Source of the DNA: Candidatus Roizmanbacteria bacterium
GTDB lineage: Bacteria; Patescibacteriota; Microgenomatia; UBA1406; GWC2-37-13
Direction: 5' to 3'
Length of the DNA: 64,000 nucleotides
NCBI GenBank assembly: GCA_016215445.1
Contig: JACRJL010000003.1
Coordinates: 466,924 to 530,923 of the forward strand
Shown: positions 15,501 to 23,389 of the stretch, one piece after another
Layout: each line of letters opens with the position of its first letter
How positions within the stretch are numbered: position 1 is the stretch's first letter
Notes under the pieces: model-generated
Told to the model about the DNA's origin: nothing
Database searches by the model: none
What the model saw: the letters and a program-made list of their open reading frames with translations, nothing else
Made by a program: the position numbers and the translations under genes

Positions 15501-16095
15501 AATAAAATTTATCTATTTTGACATCGGCGGGGTGATGAATGATTGGAGCGATTATTTTAAAAGTGCCGCAAAAAAACACGGAATTACTGTCGAAGATATA
15601 AACAGCGTTTGGGGAGAAATGGACGATGATATTACTCGAGGAAAAAAAGGACCTAAAGATTATTGGCAAAGAGTGGTTAAAAAATTTAATTTAATAGATG
15701 CCGATGATTTTGATTTTTTGGAAAGCTGGATAAGCGACTACAGACCAAGACTTGAAATTCACGAATTAGCCCGGAAAGTTTCTAAGAAATATGAGATTGG
15801 ATTAATATCTAATTTATATAATGGCATGTTTCCCAGGTTATTAGAGTTAGGAATCGTCGCCGATTTAGATTACTCCGTGGTAATTCTTTCGAATGAAATA
15901 GGTCTTAATAAAAAAGATAAAGAGATTTTTAAAATCGCTACAAAAAAAGCCGGCGTCAAACCAAGTGAAATTCTTTTAATCGATGACAGGAAAGACTTTC
16001 TTGAAAACGCCAAAAGTCTCGGTTGGCATACCTTTTGGTTGGACGGAAAGGACGTGAAAGGTTCTGTTAAAAAACTAGAGAAACTTCTACTTTAA
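15493..16095 (+). CDS. HAD-superfamily hydrolase
   Basis: 200-aa haloacid dehalogenase-like protein. Motif I is FDIGGVMND (about 9), with the nucleophile Asp but Gly in place of the acid Asp two residues on, as in the FDLGGV subgroup. Motif II is GLISNLY (about 103), the Lys region is GLNKKDKEIFKIATKKAG and motif III is LLIDDRKDFLENA (about 161). The real start is the internal ATG at 15493 (MNKIKFIYFD), translationally coupled to the cyclase gene. The substrate is unknown. Converges on trpS. Confidence 0.82.
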   Translation: MNKIKFIYFDIGGVMNDWSDYFKSAAKKHGITVEDINSVWGEMDDDITRGKKGPKDYWQRVVKKFNLIDADDFDFLESWISDYRPRLEIHELARKVSKKYEIGLISNLYNGMFPRLLELGIVADLDYSVVILSNEIGLNKKDKEIFKIATKKAGVKPSEILLIDDRKDFLENAKSLGWHTFWLDGKDVKGSVKKLEKLLL

Positions 16096-16106
16096 TTAAT
16101 TAAAGT
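16089..16106. terminator. 18-bp perfect palindrome spanning convergent stop codons (HAD/trpS)
   Basis: ACTTTAATTAATTAAAGT contains the stop codons of both the HAD gene and trpS. The same 18-mer occurs at 18941-18958 in the trpB leader. It may act as a weak bidirectional terminator; the exact duplication near both ends of trpB-trpS is notable. Confidence 0.45.
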
Positions 16107-17563
16107 AAGCCCATTTTATGTTTAACTTCTTTGACTGTTTCTCTAGCAATTCTGTGAGCTCGTTCTGCGCCGTCCCTTATCACCTCGTCAACGTATTTCT
16201 GATCAGCGGATATCTTTGCTCTTCTTTCCTGGAAAGGCTTGAGTTCCTTGTAAATCGCTTCGGCAATCCTGTCTTTTAACTCCACAAATTGGAGAGATTT
16301 ATCTTGATATGATTTTTTGAATCCCTCAACTTCGCTCGGAATAAATAGTTGAGCGAATATAAAAAGCGTTTTAAGTCCTGGTGACATTTCGCCTCCGGCC
16401 GCAGTTGCCGTCGGAACCGAACGGATTTTTTTCCTTATTTTTTCGAGCGAATCGGTTAAATTTATAAAACTATTGACGACTGTTTTGCTCATTTTTCCCT
16501 CTCCAGTCAAAGAAGGAATATATTCTCCTTTAGTGGCAAAACGTACTGGTTCGGGAAAATCTGTGCCATAAAGCTGGTTCATTTTGCGAGCTATTTCTCT
16601 AGCCACTTCCAAATGCGGTTCTTGGTCGATTCCGACAGGGACAAGTCCTGCCTTATAAATGAGAATGTCTGATGCCATAAGAACAGGGTAGTTTAATAAT
16701 GCCATTGTATTTGCATCAGGATGTTGTTTCACTTTATCTTTATAAGTAGGTAAGTGTTGCATTCTGGCGATTGTGACTACCGAGGAAAAGTAAAACGCCA
16801 ATTCAATGTGTTCGGGAACTTCTGACTGATAGATGATGATGCTTTTTTTTGGATCAAGTCCGGCTGCCAGATAATCGATAATAATTTCCCGTTTATTTTT
16901 GGCCAAGGCATTTTTGTCATAAGGCGTAGTGATCGAGTGGACGTCGACAACACAGTAGACGGTTTCATACTCGCCTGATTTCTCAAGCTCGAGAAACCCC
17001 TTGACTGCACCCAAATAATTTCCCAAATGCAGTCTGCCCGTGGCCCTGATTCCCGAAAAAACTCTTTTTACAGAAGTTGAATGGGATTTTTCCTGTTCAA
17101 TAGGCACTGTGACGTCGACAACTTCTACACCTGGCAGTTTCTTAAGATCTTCGGAAAGGCATTGAAAGGTATAGTTCAGACTACCTGTACCGCCCAAAAT
17201 ATATTTCTTGCCAAAAACTTCTTTGTCTATATAGGTTTTGAGATTTGGGACATAAAATCGGGCTGTTCCGATTTCAAGTCCGGTCACTTTAGAAAATTCT
17301 TCTGGGGTAGCGATTCTTAAAGATTCAATTCCCAATAATTTTTTTATTTTTTTGAAGGATATTTTTGTGACATCTCTTCTCAAAACAGCTATGAAATCAT
17401 CGTCGGCCTTCATGATCAACGTCGCCACACTGTCGTCAAGAGTATAACCAAGATGATTGACAACCTGAGCGGCTTCGACAAGAGGCGGGTGTTCAAGAAC
17501 CTTATTTTTTATTCCCAGCTCCTCCATTTTTTTACAATAGTCCAAAACAATTTTGTCTGTCAT
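16100..17563 (-). CDS. trpS: tryptophanyl-tRNA synthetase with N-terminal YbaK-type editing domain
   Basis: 487 aa, about 150 longer than usual TrpRS. Residues about 1-155 resemble the YbaK/ProX trans-editing fold (VLEHPPLVEAAQVVNHLG, FIAVLRRDVTKISFKKIKKLLG, LEIGTARFYVPNL, KYILGGTGSLNYTF). Residues about 165-487 are class I TrpRS: FSGIRATGRLHLGNYLGAV (HIGH motif as HLGN), NYPVLMASDILIY, and GKMSKT for KMSKS. The fusion could clear mischarged tRNA in cis. It lies 8 nt after trpB in the trpR-trpB-trpS unit, which puts charging and supply of Trp under one control. The segment IPSEVEG (about 412) is encoded by a GC-rich stretch resembling dispersed repeats. Confidence 0.93.
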   Translation of the reverse strand: MTDKIVLDYCKKMEELGIKNKVLEHPPLVEAAQVVNHLGYTLDDSVATLIMKADDDFIAVLRRDVTKISFKKIKKLLGIESLRIATPEEFSKVTGLEIGTARFYVPNLKTYIDKEVFGKKYILGGTGSLNYTFQCLSEDLKKLPGVEVVDVTVPIEQEKSHSTSVKRVFSGIRATGRLHLGNYLGAVKGFLELEKSGEYETVYCVVDVHSITTPYDKNALAKNKREIIIDYLAAGLDPKKSIIIYQSEVPEHIELAFYFSSVVTIARMQHLPTYKDKVKQHPDANTMALLNYPVLMASDILIYKAGLVPVGIDQEPHLEVAREIARKMNQLYGTDFPEPVRFATKGEYIPSLTGEGKMSKTVVNSFINLTDSLEKIRKKIRSVPTATAAGGEMSPGLKTLFIFAQLFIPSEVEGFKKSYQDKSLQFVELKDRIAEAIYKELKPFQERRAKISADQKYVDEVIRDGAERAHRIARETVKEVKHKMGLL

Positions 17564-17571
17564 ATTTTTAA

Positions 17572-18879
17572 TTATAACTTATGGTGTAAAAATTTGTCAT
17601 AGCCGTTGAGGTCCAAAAGTCCGTGGCCGGAAAGATTGAAAAGAATCACTTTTTTCTTTCCCTCATTGCGGGCTTTGACTGCCTCGTCCATGACTGCTTT
17701 AATGGCGTGACTTGATTCGGGCGCGGGAACAATGCCTTCGGTTCGGGCAAAGTCGATTCCTGCCTGAAAGACCGGTTTTTGATCATGAGCAACAGTTTCC
17801 ATTAACTTCTCGTTATAAATAAACGAGATCAAAGGCGCCATGCCGTGATACCTTAATCCTCCGGCGTGGATCGGTGAAGGGACAAAACCGCTGCCCAAGG
17901 TATACATTTTCAAAAGGGGCGTCATCTGGGCAGTGTCGCCAAAGTCGTATTCGTATTTTCCCTTGGTCAGGGTCGGACAGGAAGCCGGTTCAACTCCGAC
18001 AAACCTGATTTTCCTTTTTTCTCTCAGTTTGTCAACCAGGAAAGGAAAAGCAATGCCGGCAAAGTTGCTGCCTCCGCCGACACAGCCTATGATGATATCA
18101 GGATATTCTCCAGCCTTTTTCATCTGTTTTTTCGCCTCCAGTCCTACTATAGTTTGATGTAGTAAGACATGATTTAATACACTTCCTAAGGAATATTTAT
18201 AGCCCTTATTTTTGACAACAGTTTCCAAAGCCTCGCTGATCGCAATCCCCAATGATCCTGGATGTTTTTCATCTGTTTTCAATACTTTTTTTCCGAATTC
18301 CGTTTTATCAGACGGGCTGGCAAAGACTTCGGCGCCGTATGTTTCCATGACGGTTTTACGAAACGGTTTTTGGTCGAAACTGACTCTCACCATGTAAACA
18401 ACCAGTCTCATTTCAAAAAAGTTGGTTGCCAGGGCAAGAGCCGATCCCCACTGGCCGGCTCCGGTTTCCGTCGCCAAAGTTTTCACGCCCTCTTTTTTGT
18501 TATAGTAAGCCTGAGCGATTGCTGTATTTAATTTATGAGCTCCGGTTGGAGATGCGCCTTCATATTTATAATAAATATGAGCCGGCGTGTCCAAAAACTT
18601 TTCCAGACGATGTGCCCGGATAAGGGGAGTCGGCCGATAGAGTTTATAAAGTTCCCTGACTTCTTCGGGAATTTTAATTTTTTCCTCAAGTGACACTTCC
18701 TGTTTGATCAATTCCATTGGAAAAATTGCGGATAAATCTGCCGGTCCGATAGGCTGTTTGGTGACAGGATTTAAAGGCGGATCTGGAAGTTTCTTCAGGT
18801 ACTTGTTTAGATAATAAGAAATATTAAGATAATACTCAGGTATTTCTGAGTCTGATAATGTGATTTTTGTGTTTTTCAT
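17572..18879 (-). CDS. trpB: tryptophan synthase beta subunit, TrpB2 type
   Basis: PLP enzyme that condenses indole with serine to form tryptophan. 435 aa and the long N-terminal segment ([10 protein letters not shown]...[18 protein letters not shown]) mark the TrpB2 class, which acts without TrpA. The PLP lysine is in [13 protein letters not shown] (about 115), [13 protein letters not shown] follows, and the phosphate-binding loop is [10 protein letters not shown] (about 235). No trpA or other trp biosynthetic gene is here, so indole salvage is the likely role. The tracked start at 18933 falls in the terminator stem; ATG at 18879 ([10 protein letters not shown]) is correct. Controlled by the upstream leader and TrpR-like protein. 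Confidence 0.93.
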   Translation of the reverse strand: MKNTKITLSDSEIPEYYLNISYYLNKYLKKLPDPPLNPVTKQPIGPADLSAIFPMELIKQEVSLEEKIKIPEEVRELYKLYRPTPLIRAHRLEKFLDTPAHIYYKYEGASPTGAHKLNTAIAQAYYNKKEGVKTLATETGAGQWGSALALATNFFEMRLVVYMVRVSFDQKPFRKTVMETYGAEVFASPSDKTEFGKKVLKTDEKHPGSLGIAISEALETVVKNKGYKYSLGSVLNHVLLHQTIVGLEAKKQMKKAGEYPDIIIGCVGGGSNFAGIAFPFLVDKLREKRKIRFVGVEPASCPTLTKGKYEYDFGDTAQMTPLLKMYTLGSGFVPSPIHAGGLRYHGMAPLISFIYNEKLMETVAHDQKPVFQAGIDFARTEGIVPAPESSHAIKAVMDEAVKARNEGKKKVILFNLSGHGLLDLNGYDKFLHHKL

Positions 18880-18907
18880 AAAATTTATTAAATAATTTAT
18901 AACCATT

Positions 18908-18931
18908 AAAAAAGCCGCCCATGCGGACGGC
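18908..18931 (-). terminator. intrinsic terminator in trpB leader
   Basis: Minus strand GCCGTCC-GCAT-GGGCGGC, a 7-bp stem with one G-U, followed by six T. It sits between trpR and trpB on the same strand, so it either ends trpR mRNA or works as an attenuator for trpB-trpS. Confidence 0.75.
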
Positions 18932-18940
18932 ATTTGAATG

Positions 18941-18958
18941 ACTTTAATTAATTAAAGT
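18941..18958. repeat. 18-bp palindrome in trpB leader
   Basis: ACTTTAATTAATTAAAGT, identical to 16089-16106. It contains the stop codon of the leader ORF and can fold as a hairpin between antiterminator arms 2 and 3, bringing them together. Confidence 0.6.
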
Positions 18959-19017
18959 AGCCACCCGCTTCGCGGATATGTTTTCTGCCAGCAATTTTTA
19001 TTTGAATAGTTTTTCAT
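18952..19017 (-). CDS. putative trpB leader peptide with two Trp codons
   Basis: 21-codon ORF starting MKNYSNKNCWQK and ending SGWLL. Its ATG overlaps the trpR-like stop as ATGA, which allows translational coupling. Trp at positions 10 and 19 is a high content for so short an ORF. Not in the ORF track. Confidence 0.5.
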   Translation of the reverse strand: MKNYSNKNCWQKTYPRSGWLL

Positions 19018-19259
19018 ATTTTTTTAAACCTTCCCATTTTTATTTCTCTCGATCCTCTTGTCACTGTCGCCACGCCGACTTTAAGACGGCGAGCAATCTC
19101 CTGGTGGGGGAGGCCGGTTTTCAAAAGCTTGACGATTTGTAATCTCGTAATTAACTCCTCAAGTTCCCTTGGAGTTAAAATTCCTTTTAAAAACTCGAGC
19201 ATCTCGCTTCTTGTTTTATTTTTCAAAAAAGCATTGACCAACTCCCCTACTTTGTTCAT
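19014..19259 (-). CDS. TrpR-like transcriptional repressor
   Basis: 81-aa member of the TrpR superfamily. LEFLKGILTPRELEELITRLQIVKLLKTGLPHQEIARRLKVGVATVTRGSREIK (about 20-74) contains the LTPxExE segment and the HTH; GVATVTRGSREIK closely resembles the recognition helix of enterobacterial TrpR (GIATITRGSNSLK, from memory). It is first in a trpR-leader ORF-trpB-trpS unit, so a Trp-responsive repressor of that unit and itself is likely. Its promoter carries a CTAG-containing quasi-palindrome, and its mRNA should be nearly leaderless. Confidence 0.87.
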   Translation of the reverse strand: MNKVGELVNAFLKNKTRSEMLEFLKGILTPRELEELITRLQIVKLLKTGLPHQEIARRLKVGVATVTRGSREIKMGRFKKI

Positions 19260-19269
19260 AACTGATACT

Positions 19270-19298
19270 ATCGTACTAGTATGTTATTAGTTTGTCAA
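19270..19298 (-). promoter_or_regulatory. trpR-trpB-trpS promoter
   Basis: Minus strand TTGACA (19298-19293), 17 nt, TACGAT (19275-19270), with the ATG at 19259. Confidence 0.65.
19275..19291. promoter_or_regulatory. TrpR operator candidate
   Basis: ACTAGTA-TGT-TATTAGT, 7-bp arms with one mismatch, fills the promoter spacer. Its left side extends to CGTACTAGT, the half-site of the E. coli trp operator (CGTACTAGTTAACTAGTACG, from memory). Confidence 0.55.
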
Positions 19299-19324
19299 GA
19301 GCATTATCAGAAAAAGTTGAAAGA

Positions 19325-19726
19325 TTAACGGGTTAACGAGTTAACGTGTTTGTGTTTTTTCATCATACAGACGTTCATGACAACAGTTAATCCTGCAGCG
19401 CGGGCTTTTTGAGCGGCAGAAGCGTCTTCGACACCTTCCTGCATCCAGACGGTTTTTGCCCTGATTTTGATTGCTTCGTCAACAATAGGAGCGACAAATT
19501 CCGACCGGCGAAAGATATCAACAACGTCAACAGATTCTTTGATCTCGGACAAAGACGCATAGCTTTTCAAACCGAAAAAAGAAGTAATATTGGGATTGAC
19601 AGGAATAATTTTAAAACCCTGATTCATAAGATATTCAGCCACTTGGTAGGAATATCGATCTTTTTTGTCAGAAAGGCCGACAACTGCGATGGTTTTGATT
19701 GTTTTAAAAAAATCAGAGTAGTTCAT
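19325..19726 (-). CDS. CoA-binding domain protein (YccU-like)
   Basis: 133-aa Rossmann-fold CoA_binding protein, the succinyl-CoA synthetase alpha N-domain-like fold found alone. Seen: IKTIAVVGLSDKKDRYSYQVAEYLMNQGFKIIPVNP (about 10-46), VDVVDIFRRSEFVAPIVDEAI and KTVWMQEGVED (about 90). The last residues (HVNSLTR) come from a GTTAACGG-type simple repeat. ATGA overlap with the upstream PBP gene. Cellular role unknown. Confidence 0.88.
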   Translation of the reverse strand: MNYSDFFKTIKTIAVVGLSDKKDRYSYQVAEYLMNQGFKIIPVNPNITSFFGLKSYASLSEIKESVDVVDIFRRSEFVAPIVDEAIKIRAKTVWMQEGVEDASAAQKARAAGLTVVMNVCMMKKHKHVNSLTR

Positions 19727-21936
19727 AGTCTGATATTCTGATAGGGTTCTTTTTCATGGGAACAGTCGACGCAGTACTGGCCGAACATGTCGCGGATGAT
19801 GGTTTTCTCCTTCATTTCAACGTCAGGAAATCCGGTCGGCGCCAGCTTGTCGTCTTTTGTGATTGGAACGGTCTGTTTGGAAATATGCGATTCTCTCGGT
19901 TCCGTGCCCTTTATAAAATATTCAAAACGCGAGCTACAGTTTTCTTTGCCGTCGTCGCCTTTGACAGCCAAGTCTCCTGAGTCCCAGCAGACTTGCCGCC
20001 CAACAATGGTTTCTGGACGTACAGGCCACAGGTCAGGTTGATTTTTTAGAACAAATCTCATTACTCGGTTCCAGATTGGGGCTGCGCCTGTTACCCCCGA
20101 TGTCAGATAAGGATTCATTGGCGTATTATCATTATTTCCAACCCAGACCGTGGTAAGAAAGTTTGGTGTATAGCCAATCGTCCAGTTGTCCCGTTTGTCA
20201 TCTGTAGTTCCGGTTTTCACAGAGACGGCGTGGCCTGGTACGACAAGAAAAGACGAATCGCCAAAAGCCGCTGATCTGGCATTATTATCCAAAAGTATGT
20301 GGGAAATCAAAAAAGAAGTCTCAGGCGAAATGGCATTTTGACCAAGGATAGAAAGAAAACTTGGCGCCTTGATGGCTTTTTTTATGTTTTGAATAAAATT
20401 TGGATTTTCAAATTTGAATATGGTCCGGCCAAGTTTGTCTTCAACCTTTAGAATCTCTACCAGTTTTTTTACTTTGCCTCGGTTGGCAAAAGCTGAAAAA
20501 GCTTGGGCCATTTCTGTCATCTTTACTTCGCCGCCGCCCAAGGTGAGTGAAAGGCCGTAATTTCTTGGATCTTTAAATGTAGTTATACCGAAAGCCGACG
20601 AGGAGGCAACAAATTCCTTGACGCCGTTGACAGCCAGCATTTTGACAGCCGGAATATTATAGGAATTTCCAAGGGAAAACCTCAAAGCCGACGGGCCGTG
20701 GAACTTGCCGTCGTAGTTTACAGGGCAGTAACCTTGGGGTTGGCCGCCGCCGACAAAGCAGGTCGGTTGGTCAATAAAAACTGTTGCCGGAGTCACCAAT
20801 TTTCTGTCGATTCCTATCGCATAGTTTATCGGTTTGATCGAGGAGCCTGGTTGCCTTAAGGCCGTTGTCACATTGAAGGCGCCCGAAGCACTGGCAAAGT
20901 AGTCGATTGATCCGACCATGGCGAGAATTTCTCCTGTTGGAGGTCTAGTCACCAAGACAGCTCCGTTTGAAACGTTAAGATCCTCGACCTTTTCCAACTC
21001 CTCTTTGAGAATTTTTTCTGATTCCTCCTGAATATCCAAATCCAAGGTGGTAGTTACTTTCAGGCCGCCTTTTTCAACTGTTTCTGCTCCGTATTTTTCT
21101 TCAAGGATTTTTTTTATATAAAAAACAAAGTGAGGCGCCTTAATTATATCTCTCGGCGGTTTGATATCGAGTTTCACCTTGATGGTTTTGTCGTAGGTTT
21201 TTTGGTCGATGAATTTTTGCTCGAGCATTTTTTTCAAAACTGTATTTTTTCTTGACAAAGAAAGTGATGGATTTAGATATGGGGAATAAAGCGAGGGTGC
21301 CTGGGGGAGGCCGGCTAGAAAAGCGGCTTCTGCCAAGGCGAGATTTTTAGCTGATTTAGCGAAATAAAGTCGACTGGCTTGCTCAATACCGTAAGCGGCT
21401 CCGCCATAAGGAACTTGGTTGAGATACATTTCCATAATCTGGTCTTTTTCATAGATTTTTTCAGTCCAGACTGCCAAAATGATTTCTCTTACTTTTCTTA
21501 TTATTGTTCTTTCTGGTGTCAAAAGGGAAGTTTTTATCAACTGTTGGGTGAGGGTTGATCCTCCCTGAACGCGCCGGGTGAGAATAGTTTCCTTGGCTGC
21601 TCTCAGCATTCCTCCCAAAAAAGAAATTCCGCCGTGTTTGTAGAAATCCTTGTCTTCTATGGCGATTGTTGCTTGGGAAACATAAGCGGGTAGATCTCTG
21701 AGCTTGATCGGAGTGCGGTTCTGTTCTTTATAAAATTCATAAAGGAGTTTGCCGTTCCTATCTAAGATCTCCGAGGAAAGGGGGGTAGCCTGGAAATTCC
21801 TTAGTTTATAAGGATTTGGTAGGTTATAAAAAATCACAAAAAAAAGGTAAAAGAATAAAGCCAAAAAAGAAAGCATATAGATATTTCTTTTCCTTTTAAT
21901 AATGATTTTTTTTAAATCGTCGACATTTTTTATCAT
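19723..21936 (-). CDS. class A penicillin-binding protein (PBP1A-like)
   Basis: Bifunctional peptidoglycan glycosyltransferase/transpeptidase. TM anchor at about 18-40; GT51 domain about 60-240 with EDKDFYKHGG (catalytic Glu), RRVQGGSTLTQQLIK and NQVPYGGAAYGIEQASRLYF; transpeptidase about 310-640 with GSSIKP (SxxK Ser), SLGNSYNIPAVK (SxN) and VKTGTTDDKRDNW (KTG). 737 aa is usual. It overlaps metG by 4 nt and the CoA-binding gene by 4 nt. It has a C-terminal CVDCSH motif of unknown purpose. Confidence 0.95.
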   Translation of the reverse strand: MIKNVDDLKKIIIKRKRNIYMLSFLALFFYLFFVIFYNLPNPYKLRNFQATPLSSEILDRNGKLLYEFYKEQNRTPIKLRDLPAYVSQATIAIEDKDFYKHGGISFLGGMLRAAKETILTRRVQGGSTLTQQLIKTSLLTPERTIIRKVREIILAVWTEKIYEKDQIMEMYLNQVPYGGAAYGIEQASRLYFAKSAKNLALAEAAFLAGLPQAPSLYSPYLNPSLSLSRKNTVLKKMLEQKFIDQKTYDKTIKVKLDIKPPRDIIKAPHFVFYIKKILEEKYGAETVEKGGLKVTTTLDLDIQEESEKILKEELEKVEDLNVSNGAVLVTRPPTGEILAMVGSIDYFASASGAFNVTTALRQPGSSIKPINYAIGIDRKLVTPATVFIDQPTCFVGGGQPQGYCPVNYDGKFHGPSALRFSLGNSYNIPAVKMLAVNGVKEFVASSSAFGITTFKDPRNYGLSLTLGGGEVKMTEMAQAFSAFANRGKVKKLVEILKVEDKLGRTIFKFENPNFIQNIKKAIKAPSFLSILGQNAISPETSFLISHILLDNNARSAAFGDSSFLVVPGHAVSVKTGTTDDKRDNWTIGYTPNFLTTVWVGNNDNTPMNPYLTSGVTGAAPIWNRVMRFVLKNQPDLWPVRPETIVGRQVCWDSGDLAVKGDDGKENCSSRFEYFIKGTEPRESHISKQTVPITKDDKLAPTGFPDVEMKEKTIIRDMFGQYCVDCSHEKEPYQNIRL

Positions 21937-23351
21937 TTTAGTCTGGGAAATAGAGGTTGAACTTTTTTAATCTTTCCTTGAGAAGCACTAATAATTTTTT
22001 CGGCTGTTTCAGGCAAAAACGGATGTAGTTGCCAACCGATTAATTTTAGAGTATCAATACATTCCAATAAGAAATCTTTCCTTTCTTCGAATTTTTTATT
22101 CCAAGGGGCAAAGTCATCAATTTTTTTATTGAGTTTTTTTATTTCTAACCAGATTGATTCGAGTATAAGGTTGAATTGAAAATAATTGAATTGATTTATT
22201 ATCGTATTATTGAATTTACTAGTAGTTTTATTATCAATTGTTAATCCATCTTTTTCTCCAAGATTAGTCAGTCTTGAAGCAAGGTTTCCAAGTTCGTTAG
22301 CCAGATCTGAATTATAGATTTCTTCCATCCTTGAATAAGAAAAATCGCCATCATCTGCCGCCGGGATCTCTTTTAAAAGATAGTAACGGACAGGGTCGGT
22401 TCCGTATTTCTTTACTAAATCAAAAGGATTGATGACGTTTCCGAGGCTTTTGCTCATTTTTTTGCCGTCACTCGTGATGAATCCATGTATAAATATCTGT
22501 TTCGAATTAGGAAGTCCTGCTGACATGAGCATTGCTTGCCATATAGCGGTTTGTTGACGAAGATTGTCTTTTCCGGCGACCTGAACTCCCGGCCAAAACT
22601 CGGAGAACTCCTTTTCTTTTTTTGGCCAGCCAAGGGTTGAGATATAAAAAACAAGGGCGTCAAACCAAACATACATGACGTGATCCGGATCGCCTGGGAC
22701 GTCTACTCCCCAAGGCATTTTTTCCTTGAGTCTGGAAATGCTGAAATCTTCAAGCCCTTTTTCAACAAACGTCTTTATTTCTAAAAGTCTGTTTTTTGGA
22801 ACGACAAAATCCTGGTTCTTTTCGTATAGTTCCAAGAGTTTTTTTTGATATTTAGAAAATCTGAAGAAATAGTTTTCTTCTTGATAGTTTTCAATTTCCA
22901 GATTGGGGTGGACGGGGCATCGTCCATTTTCCAGTTCTGAATCGGTTTTTTCGAGTTCGCAGCCGACGCAGTATTTAATTTGATAATTTTTTTTGTAGAT
23001 GTCCCCGTTTTTGAAACAGCGGTTCCAAAATTCTTGGGCGGCGCTGATGTGGGCAGGATCGGTCGTTCTTATAAAATGAGTCGTGTTTAGGTTAAGAGCT
23101 TTTTTCAGGTCGTCAAATTTTTTGGCAAATTCGTCGCAGTATTTTAACGGATCTTTTTTTGCCTCGAGTGCTTTTCGATAAATCTTTAAACCGTGTTCAT
23201 CGGTGCCAAAACCAAAAGCAACTTTTTTTCCGGTCAGCCCATTAAATCGTGCTACGACATCGGCTTGGACAATCTCGAGGGCAAAACCGATATGGGGATC
23301 AGCATTAACGTAAGGAGCGGTAGTTGTAATATAGAAGTATTTTTTGTCCAT
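21933..23351 (-). CDS. metG: methionyl-tRNA synthetase
   Basis: Class I synthetase charging tRNA-Met. HIGH motif in PYVNADPHIGFAL (about 13-25), a zinc knuckle CVGCELEKTDSELENGRCPVH (about 127-147), WFDALVFYISTLGW, and DGKKMSKSLGNVINPFD (about 293-309). 472 aa with an anticodon-binding helical domain and no C-terminal tRNA-binding extension. Minus-strand TATAAT ends 7 nt before the ATG, so the metG-pbp-CoA operon is probably leaderless. Confidence 0.96.
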   Translation of the reverse strand: MDKKYFYITTTAPYVNADPHIGFALEIVQADVVARFNGLTGKKVAFGFGTDEHGLKIYRKALEAKKDPLKYCDEFAKKFDDLKKALNLNTTHFIRTTDPAHISAAQEFWNRCFKNGDIYKKNYQIKYCVGCELEKTDSELENGRCPVHPNLEIENYQEENYFFRFSKYQKKLLELYEKNQDFVVPKNRLLEIKTFVEKGLEDFSISRLKEKMPWGVDVPGDPDHVMYVWFDALVFYISTLGWPKKEKEFSEFWPGVQVAGKDNLRQQTAIWQAMLMSAGLPNSKQIFIHGFITSDGKKMSKSLGNVINPFDLVKKYGTDPVRYYLLKEIPAADDGDFSYSRMEEIYNSDLANELGNLASRLTNLGEKDGLTIDNKTTSKFNNTIINQFNYFQFNLILESIWLEIKKLNKKIDDFAPWNKKFEERKDFLLECIDTLKLIGWQLHPFLPETAEKIISASQGKIKKVQPLFPRLK

Positions 23352-23389
23352 ATAAGGATTATATTATAATCGAAATTTCTATGAAATTT

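Larger units (their letters stand above)
18908..18990 (-). promoter_or_regulatory. attenuator-like leader of trpB-trpS
   Basis: Minus strand order: a TGG codon (18990-18988); hairpin 1:2, CCGC-GAA-GCGG (18975-18965); arm 2 GCGGGTGGC (18968-18960), which can pair over 9 bp (two G-U) with arm 3 GCCGTCCGC (18931-18923); and terminator 3:4. Arm 3 is shared between antiterminator and terminator. The first Trp codon is 12 nt before hairpin 1, marginal for masking it, and the second lies inside arm 2. The fit to the classical model is therefore less clean than for the His-codon leader. Confidence 0.55.

Noticed and set aside
16320-16343. True insertion of a repeat in trpS (IPSEVEG)
   Set aside because: The segment aligns in length with ordinary TrpRS (an FSPEEVAEL-like stretch), so an insertion is not shown; kept only as a sequence similarity to the GC-rich elements.
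18880-18933. Tracked N-terminal extension of TrpB (MPSAWAAF...)
   Set aside because: It is encoded by the terminator stem and T run; the internal ATG at 18879 gives the normal TrpB2 start.
18908-19013. T-box riboswitch in the trpB leader (GGGTGGC resembles part of the T-box sequence)
   Set aside because: There is no stem I with specifier loop and no full AGGGTGGNACCGCG element; the leader is too short. The short-ORF attenuator explains the pairings better.
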